Shown piece by piece: positions 23,333 to 32,019 of a stretch of DNA of 47,167 nt. Numbering within the stretch: position 1 is the first letter of the stretch; the number at the start of each line of letters is the position of its first letter. A program made the translations under genes and the position numbers. The stretch comes from Carnobacterium_B sp045617425 (lineage in GTDB: Bacteria > Bacillota > Bacilli > Lactobacillales > Carnobacteriaceae), in assembly GCF_045617425.1 (NCBI RefSeq), contig NZ_JAZLIO010000014.1:1-47167 (forward strand). The letters are read 5' to 3'. Below the pieces are notes generated by a model. That model made no database searches, was not told where the DNA came from, and saw only the letters and a list, made by a program, of their open reading frames with translations.

Positions 23333-24682
23333 TTATTTTTTCTTATTCGCTTTTTTGATTGCGTTAGCTTGGCTACGACGTTCAACACGACGTTTCTTGT
23401 CGCTGCTTTCTTTGATAGCACGTGACATTTTTTTCTTGTAGCCTGGTTTTACTTTTTTCTTTGTTTGACTGATCATGCTTTTCAGTCTAGGATCAACGGT
23501 ATCAGTAGAGGTATTTTCACGAGTCGTACGACGTTTACGGTCATACGTATCTACTATTTCCCCTTTTTGAATCATTTTTGGTTCAAAAGGAATCCCTAAT
23601 TTTTCAATATCTACAATTAAGTTTTCATCGCTTGGAGCATACAAAGTGATGGCTGTTCCTTTAAGATTGTTTCTTCCAGTTCTACCAACACGGTGAATAA
23701 AGAAGCTAAGGTCTCTTGGAATCTCAGCATTGATTACATGTGAAACACCTTCAATATCAATACCACGTGCAGCTAAATCAGTTGCAACAACAAATTGATA
23801 TTCAAGATTTTGTACTTGTTTCATTACACGTTTTCTTTCACGTGGAGGAATATCTCCATGAATCTTAGCTACTTTGATCCCTCTGGATTTAAGACCATCC
23901 GCTAATTCATCAACTTTAGTTTTCGTATTTGCAAAGATCATGACCAAATACGGTTGTCCTATTGTCAATAATTCATAAATAACATCAATTCTGTTTTTCC
24001 CTTTTGTAGAAATAAGCCAATTTTCAATCGTTGGCGAAATAATTTCTTTAGGCTGAATTTGTTCAAATAATGGATTAGACATATACTTTTTCAAAAACGG
24101 TTGCAATTTAATTGGGATAGTCGCTGAGAAGACAAGCATTTGCAACTTTTCTGGTAACTTACTTGCGATTTGGTCAACATCTGTTAAAAATCCCATATCT
24201 AACGTCATATCTGCTTCGTCAATAACCAAAACTGGAGATGTATAAATCAATAAAGCTTTTTCAGATACTAAATCTAGAATTCTTCCAGGTGTTCCAATTA
24301 CAACATGTGGTTGAACTCCAGCTAATTTAGTCATTTGTCGTTTTTTATCTGTTCCACCTACAAAATTTTGTACAATGATTTTAGTAGGAGCTTTTTCAAC
24401 TAATTGAAGTGCTGCTTGATAAATTTGTTCTGCTAATTCTCTACTAGGAGAAGTGATCACCACTTGCACTTCTTTGCGTGATGGATCAATTTTGTTTAGT
24501 AATGGAAGTAAAAATGTATGAGTTTTTCCTGAACCCGTTTGTGATTGACCAATAACACTTTTCCCACTTTTAATAGCTGGTATAAGCTTTTCTTGTACTT
24601 CAGTTGGTTTTGTAAAACCAATTTCATTTATTGCGTCAATTAAAAAGGGTTGTAACCCAAACTTTTCAAAGGTATGTTCCAT
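23333..24682 (-). CDS. cshB: DEAD-box ATP-dependent RNA helicase (CshB-like)
   Basis: This 449-residue cytosolic helicase unwinds RNA during cold stress and ribosome or mRNA metabolism in related species. Motifs in order: FEKFGLQPFLIDAI (Q motif region), GQSQTGSGKTHTFLLPLL (motif I), TSPSRELAEQIY (Ia), VIGTPGRILDLV (Ib), VIDEADMTLDMGF (II), VFSATIPIK (III), ATDLAARGIDIEGVSHVIN (V) and HRVGRTGR (VI). A basic Lys/Arg tail of about 60 residues follows, as in Bacillus CshB. GAGG is 7 nt before the ATG. Gene placement near sodA agrees with Bacillus, supporting CshB over CshA. Confidence 0.92.
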   Translation of the reverse strand: MEHTFEKFGLQPFLIDAINEIGFTKPTEVQEKLIPAIKSGKSVIGQSQTGSGKTHTFLLPLLNKIDPSRKEVQVVITSPSRELAEQIYQAALQLVEKAPTKIIVQNFVGGTDKKRQMTKLAGVQPHVVIGTPGRILDLVSEKALLIYTSPVLVIDEADMTLDMGFLTDVDQIASKLPEKLQMLVFSATIPIKLQPFLKKYMSNPLFEQIQPKEIISPTIENWLISTKGKNRIDVIYELLTIGQPYLVMIFANTKTKVDELADGLKSRGIKVAKIHGDIPPRERKRVMKQVQNLEYQFVVATDLAARGIDIEGVSHVINAEIPRDLSFFIHRVGRTGRNNLKGTAITLYAPSDENLIVDIEKLGIPFEPKMIQKGEIVDTYDRKRRTTRENTSTDTVDPRLKSMISQTKKKVKPGYKKKMSRAIKESSDKKRRVERRSQANAIKKANKKK

Positions 24683-24724
24683 TTTATCGCCTCATTTCTC
24701 TTGATACTCTTTTGCATCTTTTGT

Positions 24725-24733
24725 ATTATACCA
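24725..24733 (-). promoter_or_regulatory. Extended -10 promoter of cshB
   Basis: The minus strand reads TGG-TATAAT about 43 nt upstream of the ATG. Confidence 0.6.
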
Positions 24734-24794
24734 TAAAATTGAAGCATTCGTTACTTAAATATATATGCTTTCAAAATTCTCTTTCAATGCAAAC

Positions 24795-24836
24795 AAGAAG
24801 CCTTCGTAGAATGTTACTTTCTTCCGTAGGCTTCTT
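24795..24836 (-). terminator. Possible terminator after kup
   Basis: AAGAAGCCT (24795-24803) and AGGCTTCTT (24828-24836) form a 9-bp stem with a long loop, just downstream of the kup stop. A second copy of AGGCTTCTT overlaps 24843-24852. Confidence 0.5.
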
Positions 24837-24851
24837 TGCTTGAAGGCTTCT

Positions 24852-26864
24852 TTATTTTTTTGTGGTAACTCGTTCCAATTTGGTTTTTTTACGGTTTCCA
24901 AGCAATAATGGAACGTGTTCAATTTTTACGTCTGTGTATTCAAGTCCAAACCATTTTATTGGAGAAACAGAAACTTTTTTTATTGCTAATTTGACTGACA
25001 TAATAAAATGACCCCTACGAGATAGTTCAGAATCTACAGAAAGTTCTTCACGAACCAATACAAAACAAAAATCGCCAATATCTTGATTAAAATTATTCGT
25101 AGCCCAATGTTGGGGTTGTTTCTCAATTGTCCCATCTGCCATAAGATCTATGATGATTTGTCTCAAATAGGTACTCACTTGTTGAGGAACTCTAAAACCA
25201 AGACGCAATTGAACTTTAATAATAAAATCTGTCTCAAAGGTTTCTACAGTATACTCCATTGTTCTGGGTTCATCTGTTACAAGAACGTTTACAAACCAGT
25301 AAATAGCTGCACGTTTTGGTTGCTTATCAAATATTGAATAAATAATCTCATTATCAATCATACCCGCAGTTTCTTTGCTCGTAAGGTACACGAGATTAGT
25401 GGCATAATAAGGAATTGACTCTTCAACTCGAAGTTTGCTTAGTTGATCTTTGTAATCTAAAAGACTCACTTCTCTTACAATGTTTTGCTCAATTTGATTT
25501 GCTTTGTGCCATATAACCATGACCATTAAAATAGTCGCTGCGATAATGATGGTTACAAATCCGCCGTGGAAAAATTTTGAAATACTTGAAATGAAAAATA
25601 TGACTTCAAGTACACCGAAGAAAATAATCATCATGCCTGCCAGTACTTTAGGGACTTTTTTAACAATTAAGTAATTAAACAACAGTATAGTCGTCATTAA
25701 CATTGTAATGGTAATGGCTAGTCCATAAGCTGCTTCCATGTGCTCTGAATTTCTGAAATATAAAACGACTCCTAAACAAGATAACCATAAAATCGTATTG
25801 ACAACTGGAATATACAATTGACCTTTAGAACTTGATGGATAAATGGTTTTCAAACGGGGCAATAACTTTAGCTTTATGGCTTCAGAAACCAACGTATATG
25901 ACCCTGATATTAACGCTTGTGAAGCAATAATTGCTGCTAATGTTGCCGCAGTTACCCCTACCATTCTAAACCAATCGGGCATTATTTCAAAAAAAGGATT
26001 AAACCCTTTTATCGCTTGCAGCTGTTCATTATCTTTAACATCTAAAAGCCAAGCCCCTTGTCCTAAATAGCTTAATAACAAACAAATTTTAACGTATGGC
26101 CAAGTTAAATAGATATTTTTACGACCTACATGTCCTAAATCAGAATACAAGGCTTCCGCTCCGGTCGTTGCTAGGAAAACACTGCCCAATATCAAGAACC
26201 CAGCCTTGTTGTTTTCACTAAATAAAAATTTAATTCCATACACAGGTGAAAGTGAACGAAAAATATCAAAGTTTCCCACGACGTTTACTAACCCGATTGT
26301 GCCAATCATAAAAAACCAAAGAAACATTAAGGGTCCAAAAAATTTACCAATCAATTCAGTTCCAAAACGTTGAATTAAAAATAAAAAAGTGATAACAACT
26401 AGCGTAATCATAATTACCGTTTCTTGACCTGTTCCAAAAAATGCAACATAAGCAGGAATCGTTCTTAGACCTTCAATTGCTGTCGTAACGGTAACTGCAG
26501 GCGTTAATATCCCATCGGCTAAGAGAGCTGCCCCTCCTATGATGGCCGGTATAATTAACCAAACCGCCTTTTTTCTAATCAAAGCATAAAGCGAAAAAAT
26601 ACCGCCTTCTCCATGGTTGTCGGCTCTTAGAGCAATCATGACATATTTAATTGTTGTCAATAACGTAAGTGTCCAAAATACTAAAGATAACGCTCCATAA
26701 ACAAATTCATCTGTAACGGAAACTAGTCCCCCATTGCCTTCTATTAAAGCTTTCATAACGTATAACGGAGAGGTACCGATATCCCCGTAGACAACTCCTA
26801 GTGTTACTAACAATCCTGAAATAGATAGGCTCTTTTTTTGTTTAGTGGTTAATTTATTTTCCAT
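24852..26864 (-). CDS. kup: KUP-family potassium uptake protein
   Basis: This protein of about 670 residues is a KUP/HAK/KT potassium-proton symporter. The N-terminal signature VVYGDIGTSPLYVMKA is followed by about twelve membrane segments (for example ADGILTPAVTVTTAIEGL and ATTGAEALYSDLGHVG, which are diagnostic). A cytoplasmic C-terminal domain of about 200 residues follows. The ATG at 26864 (MENKLTTKQKK) is the natural start; the longer frame reads through the terminator hairpin of the leader and is an artefact. Its leader of about 213 nt carries a Mn2+-type riboswitch and an intrinsic terminator, so expression is probably controlled by transcription attenuation (see findings). No other potassium gene is nearby. 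Confidence 0.94.
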   Translation of the reverse strand: MENKLTTKQKKSLSISGLLVTLGVVYGDIGTSPLYVMKALIEGNGGLVSVTDEFVYGALSLVFWTLTLLTTIKYVMIALRADNHGEGGIFSLYALIRKKAVWLIIPAIIGGAALLADGILTPAVTVTTAIEGLRTIPAYVAFFGTGQETVIMITLVVITFLFLIQRFGTELIGKFFGPLMFLWFFMIGTIGLVNVVGNFDIFRSLSPVYGIKFLFSENNKAGFLILGSVFLATTGAEALYSDLGHVGRKNIYLTWPYVKICLLLSYLGQGAWLLDVKDNEQLQAIKGFNPFFEIMPDWFRMVGVTAATLAAIIASQALISGSYTLVSEAIKLKLLPRLKTIYPSSSKGQLYIPVVNTILWLSCLGVVLYFRNSEHMEAAYGLAITITMLMTTILLFNYLIVKKVPKVLAGMMIIFFGVLEVIFFISSISKFFHGGFVTIIIAATILMVMVIWHKANQIEQNIVREVSLLDYKDQLSKLRVEESIPYYATNLVYLTSKETAGMIDNEIIYSIFDKQPKRAAIYWFVNVLVTDEPRTMEYTVETFETDFIIKVQLRLGFRVPQQVSTYLRQIIIDLMADGTIEKQPQHWATNNFNQDIGDFCFVLVREELSVDSELSRRGHFIMSVKLAIKKVSVSPIKWFGLEYTDVKIEHVPLLLGNRKKTKLERVTTKK

Positions 26865-26914
26865 TTTTCTGTTCCGTTCCTTCCATATCCAGATGTCTGT
26901 TTTAAAACCATACA

Positions 26915-26968
26915 AAAAAGCAAGACCTATACGTAATCTTGTGAGATTACGCATAGGTCTTGCTTTTT
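26915..26968 (-). terminator. Attenuator hairpin in the kup leader
   Basis: The minus strand forms a 20-bp stem (26944-26963 with 26920-26939, one A/C mismatch) with loop CACA, followed by TTTTTT. It lies between the aptamer and the kup start codon, 50 nt before the ATG. Its 5' arm contains the 3' strand of the aptamer P1 helix, so the two structures exclude each other. Confidence 0.85.
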
Positions 26969-27041
26969 AAGTTTAAACCAGTGTTTTACTAACACAGACT
27001 AGTTGATTTAAACACATAATATATGTTAGCTACTCCCCTAT
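26953..27041 (-). promoter_or_regulatory. yybP-ykoY (Mn2+)-type riboswitch in the kup leader
   Basis: Read on the minus strand, ATAGGGGAGTAGC (27041-27029) carries the GGGGAGUA motif of the family. The 3' end has GCAAGACCTAT (26963-26953), whose CCTAT pairs with ATAGG to close P1. Between them are a small hairpin (ACATA/TATGT) and a long P3 helix (GTTTAAA/TTTAAAC) with an asymmetric internal loop that starts UCAA, a GTGTT/AACAC stem and a four-base loop. This layout matches the Lactococcus Mn2+ riboswitch as I remember it, except that the extra hairpin before the 3' motif is missing. A CCTAT just upstream (27049-27045) could compete for P1. Kup is not a usual target of this class. Confidence 0.75.
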
Positions 27042-27083
27042 TTGATAGGCTTATTTAATTGTATGATTTGATTAACAGTCTTT

Positions 27084-27111
27084 ATTATAGTAATTTTGAA
27101 GCCATTGTCAA
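27084..27111 (-). promoter_or_regulatory. Promoter of kup
   Basis: On the minus strand TTGACA (27106-27111) and TATAAT (27084-27089) are separated by 16 nt, both perfect hexamers. The predicted start lies about 213 nt upstream of the kup ATG. Confidence 0.85.
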
Positions 27112-27287
27112 CAATTTAATGTAATGGAATAACGTGCATCATCGTTGCACTATTTGAGAAGAAAAATTCTCACCTTTTTAAACCAGTAAGTCGTCATTCT
27201 TTGTGTACTATTGTATACTATTAATTGAACAAACTAAAAATGTGTAATAAGAGCTCTTACTTTTTAAAAGAAAGAATCAACGAATGA

Positions 27288-27316
27288 TTGATTCTAAAAG
27301 CAGAAACCAGTACAAT
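27288..27316 (+). promoter_or_regulatory. Promoter of zwf
   Basis: TTGATT (27288-27293) and TACAAT (27311-27316) are separated by 17 nt. An inverted repeat AGAATCA/TGATTCT (27273-27295) overlaps the -35, and a 12-bp palindrome TAAGAGCTCTTA lies at 27248-27259; either could be an operator. The rest of 27112-27367 holds no gene. Confidence 0.65.
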
Positions 27317-27367
27317 AGTTTTAGAAAAGATGAACGTCTTTGTTCTAGAAGAGGGGTATAAAGATAG

Positions 27368-28855
27368 ATGACAACTGAACAGAATGTTTTATTTACAATC
27401 TTTGGAGGAACCGGAGATTTAGCAAAGAGAAAATTGTATCCGTCTCTTTATCGCTTATATAAAAAAGGATTCTTGAACGAACATTTTGCTGTAATCGGAA
27501 CTGCTAGAAGAGAATGGACGAATGACTATTATAGAGAAATTATTAAGGAAACGATAAGTGACCTAGTTATTTCAGAAGAAGCTGCAACTGAGTTTGCCAG
27601 CCACTTCTACTATCAATCACATAATGTTAATGATGCAGAACATTACGTCAACTTAAAAAAATTAGCCGAAGAATTAGATAACCGCTACCAAATCAATGGC
27701 AATCGTTTATTTTATTTAGCTATGTCTCCTAATTTTTTTGGAACGATCACTCAACAATTAAACCAACAAGGATTGGTATCAACTAATGGATTCAATCGTT
27801 TGATTATTGAAAAACCGTTTGGTCATGACTATGAGAGTGCTGCTATTTTAAACGAACAACTCCGAGAAGTATTTGATGAAGATCAAATTTTCCGTATAGA
27901 TCATTATCTAGGCAAAGAAATGGTACAAAATATTTCTACTGTTCGCTTTGCAAATAACATGATTGAATCTATGTGGAATAATCGCTACATCGATAATATT
28001 CAAATCACGTTAAGCGAATCTTTAGGCGTTGAAGAACGTGGCGGTTATTATGATAAAAGCGGTGCTTTAAGAGATATGGTACAAAATCATATTTTGCAAA
28101 TTGTCTCTCTCCTGGCAATGGAGCCCCCTGCAAAACTTACAGACATAGATATTCGTAATGAAAAAATTAAAGCTTTACGAGCTGTTCGCCTTTTCAGCTC
28201 TGAAGAAGTGAAAGAAAATTTTGTTCGTGCTCAATATAATGTTGGCACTACCGACGATAGTTTATTGAATAAGTACCAAAACGAACTAAACGTTGCAGAA
28301 GATTCTCAAACAGAAACGTTCGTTGCAGGTAAAGTCCTGATCGATACATTCCGTTGGAAAGGTGTTCCCTTCTATATTCGAACGGGTAAAAGAATGGCGG
28401 AAAAAGGCACACAAATCAATGTTGTCTTTAAAAATGTTCCTTTAAATTTATTTAGTGCAGATATTGAAGAAGATTTGCCACCAAATGTATTGACCATTTT
28501 CATTCAACCAACTGAAGGATTCTCACTTCAATTAAATACAAAAAAAGTTGGGATTGGCTTAGAAACAGAAACGTTTAATCTTAAGCACAAGCATTCAGCC
28601 GAAACAGTTGCAAATAGTCCTGAAGCTTATGAAAAATTGATTTTTGACTGTTTAAATGGTGACGCAACAAACTTTACGCATTGGGATGAAGTAGCTTCTT
28701 CTTGGAAATTCGTTGATGCTATTCGTAAAGAATGGGATCAAGATAAAACGGATCTTCCAAGTTACCCAAGTGGTTCCATGGGTCCAAAAGAAAGTGATGC
28801 CTTGTTAGAAAAAGACGGTTTTAGCTGGCATTGGAATCCTATTACATCTGAATAA
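27368..28855 (+). CDS. zwf: Glucose-6-phosphate 1-dehydrogenase
   Basis: This 495-residue enzyme oxidises glucose-6-phosphate to 6-phosphogluconolactone with NADP+ or NAD+, the first step of the oxidative pentose phosphate pathway. The nucleotide-binding motif FTIFGGTGDLAKRKLYPSL is at the N-terminus. The catalytic segment RIDHYLGKEMVQNI carries the essential His and the substrate lysine region, followed by ESLGVEERGGYYDKSGALRDMVQNH. GAGGGG lies 11 nt before the ATG. Monocistronic, with its own promoter and a strong terminator. No sign of truncation. Confidence 0.97.
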   Translation: MTTEQNVLFTIFGGTGDLAKRKLYPSLYRLYKKGFLNEHFAVIGTARREWTNDYYREIIKETISDLVISEEAATEFASHFYYQSHNVNDAEHYVNLKKLAEELDNRYQINGNRLFYLAMSPNFFGTITQQLNQQGLVSTNGFNRLIIEKPFGHDYESAAILNEQLREVFDEDQIFRIDHYLGKEMVQNISTVRFANNMIESMWNNRYIDNIQITLSESLGVEERGGYYDKSGALRDMVQNHILQIVSLLAMEPPAKLTDIDIRNEKIKALRAVRLFSSEEVKENFVRAQYNVGTTDDSLLNKYQNELNVAEDSQTETFVAGKVLIDTFRWKGVPFYIRTGKRMAEKGTQINVVFKNVPLNLFSADIEEDLPPNVLTIFIQPTEGFSLQLNTKKVGIGLETETFNLKHKHSAETVANSPEAYEKLIFDCLNGDATNFTHWDEVASSWKFVDAIRKEWDQDKTDLPSYPSGSMGPKESDALLEKDGFSWHWNPITSE

Positions 28856-28856
28856 A

Positions 28857-28901
28857 CAAAAAAATAGACGTAAGCAGATTCTGCTTACGTCTATTTTTTT
28901 G
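28857..28901. terminator. Bidirectional terminator between zwf and the aldo/keto reductase
   Basis: A 21-bp perfect inverted repeat (28857-28877 with 28881-28901) lies between convergent genes. Confidence 0.9.
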
Positions 28902-28904
28902 TTT

Positions 28905-29765
28905 TTATACTGGTCTGATGGACGTTTCTAATAATCTTTCTTGATCATCAGGGTCACTGCCATATCTTATCCCAGTTTCTAATGAATTAATTTGTTCCAT
29001 CTCTTCTGCTGTTAAAGAAAAGTTAAATACATCGCTATTTTCTAAAATACGATTTTCATGAACTGATTTTGGAATAACAACTTCTCCTCGTTCTAAATGC
29101 CAACGGATAATCACTTGTGCAGGAGTCTTGAAATATTTTTGACCGATTTCTAATAGGATCGGATGATTTAGTAGGTCAGATTTCCCCTGGCCTAAAGGAC
29201 CCCATGCTTCATGAATGATACCATTTGCCTTCATGTATTCATGTAATTCATTTTGTGGGAATTCAGGATGTGTTTCTATTTGGTTGATCATTGGTTGCAT
29301 CAATCCCTGATTTTTAAGTTCTTCAAGATGGTGAATTTGGAAGTTAGATACTCCAATCGCTTTGATTTTTCCTTCTTCATACAATTCAACAATGGCTTTC
29401 CATGTTTCAACATATTTTGGAGCAGCCCAGTGAATTAAATATAAATCTAAATAATCTGTGCTTAAGCGATCTAAACTTTCTTGAAAAGCTACTTTTGTTT
29501 GTTCATAACCTTGATCATAATTCCATACTTTAGAAGTAATAAAGACCTCTTCTCTGTTGATCCCAGCTTCTTTTAATCCACGAGCTAAATATTCTTCGTT
29601 GCCGTAAATTTTAGCTGTATCAAAATGACGATAGCCTACTTCAACTGCATATTTAACAGCATCCACTAATTCAGCTTCATTTTTCATTAAAAATAATCCT
29701 AAACCTAATTTAGGTATCTTGACTCCATTGTATAATTCAATACTTTCTACTAACGGTTCACCCAT
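28905..29765 (-). CDS. Aldo/keto reductase
   Basis: This 286-residue NADPH-dependent aldo/keto reductase has the TIM-barrel catalytic tetrad: Asp in YRHFDTAKIYGNEE, Tyr in the same segment, Lys in VFITSKVW, and His in LYLIHWAAP. IKAIGVSNFQIHHLEEL and VVIPKSVHENRILEN are the usual family signatures, the latter binding the NADPH phosphate. AAGGA precedes the ATG. The substrate cannot be predicted; related proteins reduce 2,5-diketo-gluconate, methylglyoxal or other small carbonyls. It is not clearly part of an operon. Confidence 0.93.
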   Translation of the reverse strand: MGEPLVESIELYNGVKIPKLGLGLFLMKNEAELVDAVKYAVEVGYRHFDTAKIYGNEEYLARGLKEAGINREEVFITSKVWNYDQGYEQTKVAFQESLDRLSTDYLDLYLIHWAAPKYVETWKAIVELYEEGKIKAIGVSNFQIHHLEELKNQGLMQPMINQIETHPEFPQNELHEYMKANGIIHEAWGPLGQGKSDLLNHPILLEIGQKYFKTPAQVIIRWHLERGEVVIPKSVHENRILENSDVFNFSLTAEEMEQINSLETGIRYGSDPDDQERLLETSIRPV

Positions 29766-29826
29766 TTACTACACTTCCTTCGCCATCATTTTTACATTAT
29801 TAAGTTTAAACCATTTTGACTGACAT

Positions 29827-31356
29827 TTACAAGCGAGACGAATCTAAGTCAACTTGTTCATAAAAAAAGTCTTTAACTGTTTCTCTTAATTTTTTAATGG
29901 ATCCGGCTTGATCGCTCTCGAAATTTAAAACTAGTAAAGGTTCATGCAAGCTCATACGCAACAACATCCAGCCAGCACCATACTGTCCGGAGGTGTTTAC
30001 TCGTACACCTTCTAAATTGGTAAGCTCAACTGTCAAATCGGTTTCATTTTCAATAAAGTTACTGAAATCTTCCATAACCTTCTTACCTATCACCTGGATA
30101 TCTTCTGGTAAAATTTTAAACCTAACTTCATCCGTTTCAACAGGTTGTTTTAAAGAAGTAATCAAATCTGAGAAGTCTTTTCCTTCTTTTTTCAAATTCG
30201 CATCGGCCATTAATATTTTTGCCACTAAGTATGCACCATCATCTAGAAAATAGTTTTCTTGAAGTGCTGCGTGTCCGCTTGTCTCAATAGCTAAACTGGT
30301 TTGTATGCCTTCTTTATTTAACTGAATCGCACGATTGATTACATTCCGATATCCTGTAATGTAACGGTCTTGCTTGCCCCCTAGAGACGTGATAAACGTT
30401 TTTAGATGTTCTGATGTAGCTGAACTTGTCACAATTGTCGTATTTGGGTTTTCTTTTATTAGAATAGCTGAAATAACAGCTATTAAATTGTTTCGGTTCA
30501 ACGTGTCACCTTTACGATCAACTAAGGCTGAACGATCTACATCTGTATCAAAAATAACACCCATATCTGCTTTATATTGCAAAACAGCTTCTTGGATACT
30601 TTTCATGGCTTCTTTATTATCAGGATTTGGAATATGATTAGGAAAATGTCCATCCGGATTTAAATATTGACTGCCACTAATATCAGCACCTAATGGAGCT
30701 AGTACTTTTTCAGCAAAAAAACCTCCAGCACCATTTCCTGCATCCACAACAATATGGCGACCACTTAGTGGTTTTTCATAATGGTCTTTATCATTGATTC
30801 CAATGCGAATTTTAGTAACCAAATCTTTCGCATAATCATTCAACAATGGAGCTTCTGAAACTTTTCCTTGATTGTTTTCCCAAGTAACATTTTCCCAGTC
30901 TGATTTTTGCAGAATAAAGTCGATATCTTCGTGTTCCGCACCACCGTCTTTTGTGAAAAATTTTAATCCATTGTATTCAAACGGTAAATGACTAGCCGTT
31001 ATCATAACGGCACCGTCACATTTGTATGAGTCATATTGTGTAGACATAAACATTGCAGGCGTAGTAGAAAGTCCTACATCTACAACATCTATTCCTGCGT
31101 TATTTAATCCTTCTATGAAGATTGTTTTGATTCGATCAGCAGACAATCGGCTGTCATGACCTACAGAAACGATTACTGGCTTTTTTTCATCTTCTATAGC
31201 TAATTGCTTTACTTCTTTTAGCCACACCGCATAACCATAAGCAATTTTTTCAATTCTTTCATCTGTTAAGGTTATATCATGGTCTGACGTTTTTATGGCT
31301 ATCCCACGAATGTCAGATCCATTTTGTAATGAGGCTAAATTAAATTTAGACTCCAT
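29827..31356 (-). CDS. Phosphohexomutase (phosphoglucomutase/phosphomannomutase family)
   Basis: This 509-residue alpha-D-phosphohexomutase interconverts hexose-1- and hexose-6-phosphates. The phosphoserine loop is VMITASHLPFEYNGLKFF, the metal loop is VIFDTDVDRSALVD, and the sugar-binding loop is AIETSGHAAL. The phosphate-binding domain near the C-terminus contains NTSGQYGAGWMLLRMS. The length is shorter than Bacillus PgcA (about 575 residues), so glucose versus mannose specificity is open. GGGAG is about 10 nt before the ATG. It lies 31 bp after argR on the same strand and may be co-transcribed. Confidence 0.9.
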   Translation of the reverse strand: MESKFNLASLQNGSDIRGIAIKTSDHDITLTDERIEKIAYGYAVWLKEVKQLAIEDEKKPVIVSVGHDSRLSADRIKTIFIEGLNNAGIDVVDVGLSTTPAMFMSTQYDSYKCDGAVMITASHLPFEYNGLKFFTKDGGAEHEDIDFILQKSDWENVTWENNQGKVSEAPLLNDYAKDLVTKIRIGINDKDHYEKPLSGRHIVVDAGNGAGGFFAEKVLAPLGADISGSQYLNPDGHFPNHIPNPDNKEAMKSIQEAVLQYKADMGVIFDTDVDRSALVDRKGDTLNRNNLIAVISAILIKENPNTTIVTSSATSEHLKTFITSLGGKQDRYITGYRNVINRAIQLNKEGIQTSLAIETSGHAALQENYFLDDGAYLVAKILMADANLKKEGKDFSDLITSLKQPVETDEVRFKILPEDIQVIGKKVMEDFSNFIENETDLTVELTNLEGVRVNTSGQYGAGWMLLRMSLHEPLLVLNFESDQAGSIKKLRETVKDFFYEQVDLDSSRL

Positions 31357-31387
31357 GATTGATCCACTCCCTATGAAATTTTAAAAA

Positions 31388-31843
31388 TTACGCTTCGATC
31401 CATCTTTTTAAATACTCATGCATTTTTTTAGCATCTTCTTCATCTTTTGAAATAATTAAACAAGTGTCATTACCGCCTACAGTACCAACCATTTCTGGAA
31501 AATCAATGGCATCTAACAATGCAGCCACCACATGCGCATTACCCGGTATAGTCATCAATACATTGGTAAACTGTACTTGGGTCAATCGAATCACAACATC
31601 TCCTAATGTAGATTGGAGTTTTTCTTCATTAGACATTCGATTATTTTGGAATATCGTATACTTAACGTTACCATTGGATGATGTCGTTTTAACTAAATGC
31701 ATTTCTTTGATATCTCTTGAGATGGTTGCTTGTGTAGCCTCAACACCTTCTTGTTTGAGATAATGCAACAACTCCTCTTGTGTAGCAATGTCGTGATTTG
31801 TGATAATTTGTTTGATAGCTAATTGTCGATTTGATTTTTTCAT
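31388..31843 (-). CDS. argR: ArgR-family arginine regulator with a changed ligand motif
   Basis: This 151-residue ArgR/AhrC regulator has an N-terminal winged helix (EATQATISRDIKEMHLVK; the Ser-Arg pair is the DNA-contact motif) and a C-terminal hexamerisation and arginine-binding domain. In arginine-responsive members the C-terminal motif is GT..GDDT; here it is GTVGGNDTCLI, so the first of the two aspartates is Asn. Lactococcus and Lactobacillus have paired ArgR proteins in which one lacks the aspartates and needs a partner, and this protein might be such a form; that is inference. AAGGAGG lies 9 nt before the ATG. It is divergent from argS across a palindromic region. Confidence 0.92.
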   Translation of the reverse strand: MKKSNRQLAIKQIITNHDIATQEELLHYLKQEGVEATQATISRDIKEMHLVKTTSSNGNVKYTIFQNNRMSNEEKLQSTLGDVVIRLTQVQFTNVLMTIPGNAHVVAALLDAIDFPEMVGTVGGNDTCLIISKDEEDAKKMHEYLKRWIEA

Positions 31844-31884
31844 ACTGCAAGGCCTCCTTCTAATTTAACAATTCTTCTTTTGTA

Positions 31885-31908
31885 GTATACCAAACAATTG
31901 TTGTATAC
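31885..31908. promoter_or_regulatory. Composite palindrome upstream of argR
   Basis: Two GTATAC hexamers (31885-31890 and 31903-31908) flank the palindrome AACAATTGTT (31893-31902). The minus-strand TATACT at 31884-31889 could be the argR -10, so a regulator bound here would block it. The site is AT-rich like ARG boxes but does not match the consensus well. Confidence 0.45.
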
Positions 31909-31988
31909 GCTTATATTTTACGATATTTTTACAAAAAGGTGAATAAAAATTCTATTATTCAAAAAGAATGGTATTCTCCTAGACAATT

Positions 31989-31997
31989 TGCTATAAT
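31989..31997 (+). promoter_or_regulatory. Extended -10 promoter of the argS leader
   Basis: TGC-TATAAT is followed by a T-box leader; the -35 (TGGTAT at 17 nt) is poor. Confidence 0.6.
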
Positions 31998-32019
31998 AAA
32001 TAAAGTTCAACTATATCTG

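Noticed and set aside
26865..26954. N-terminal extension of kup by 30 residues
   Set aside because: It would translate the attenuator hairpin. The ATG at 26864 starts the normal KUP N-terminus.
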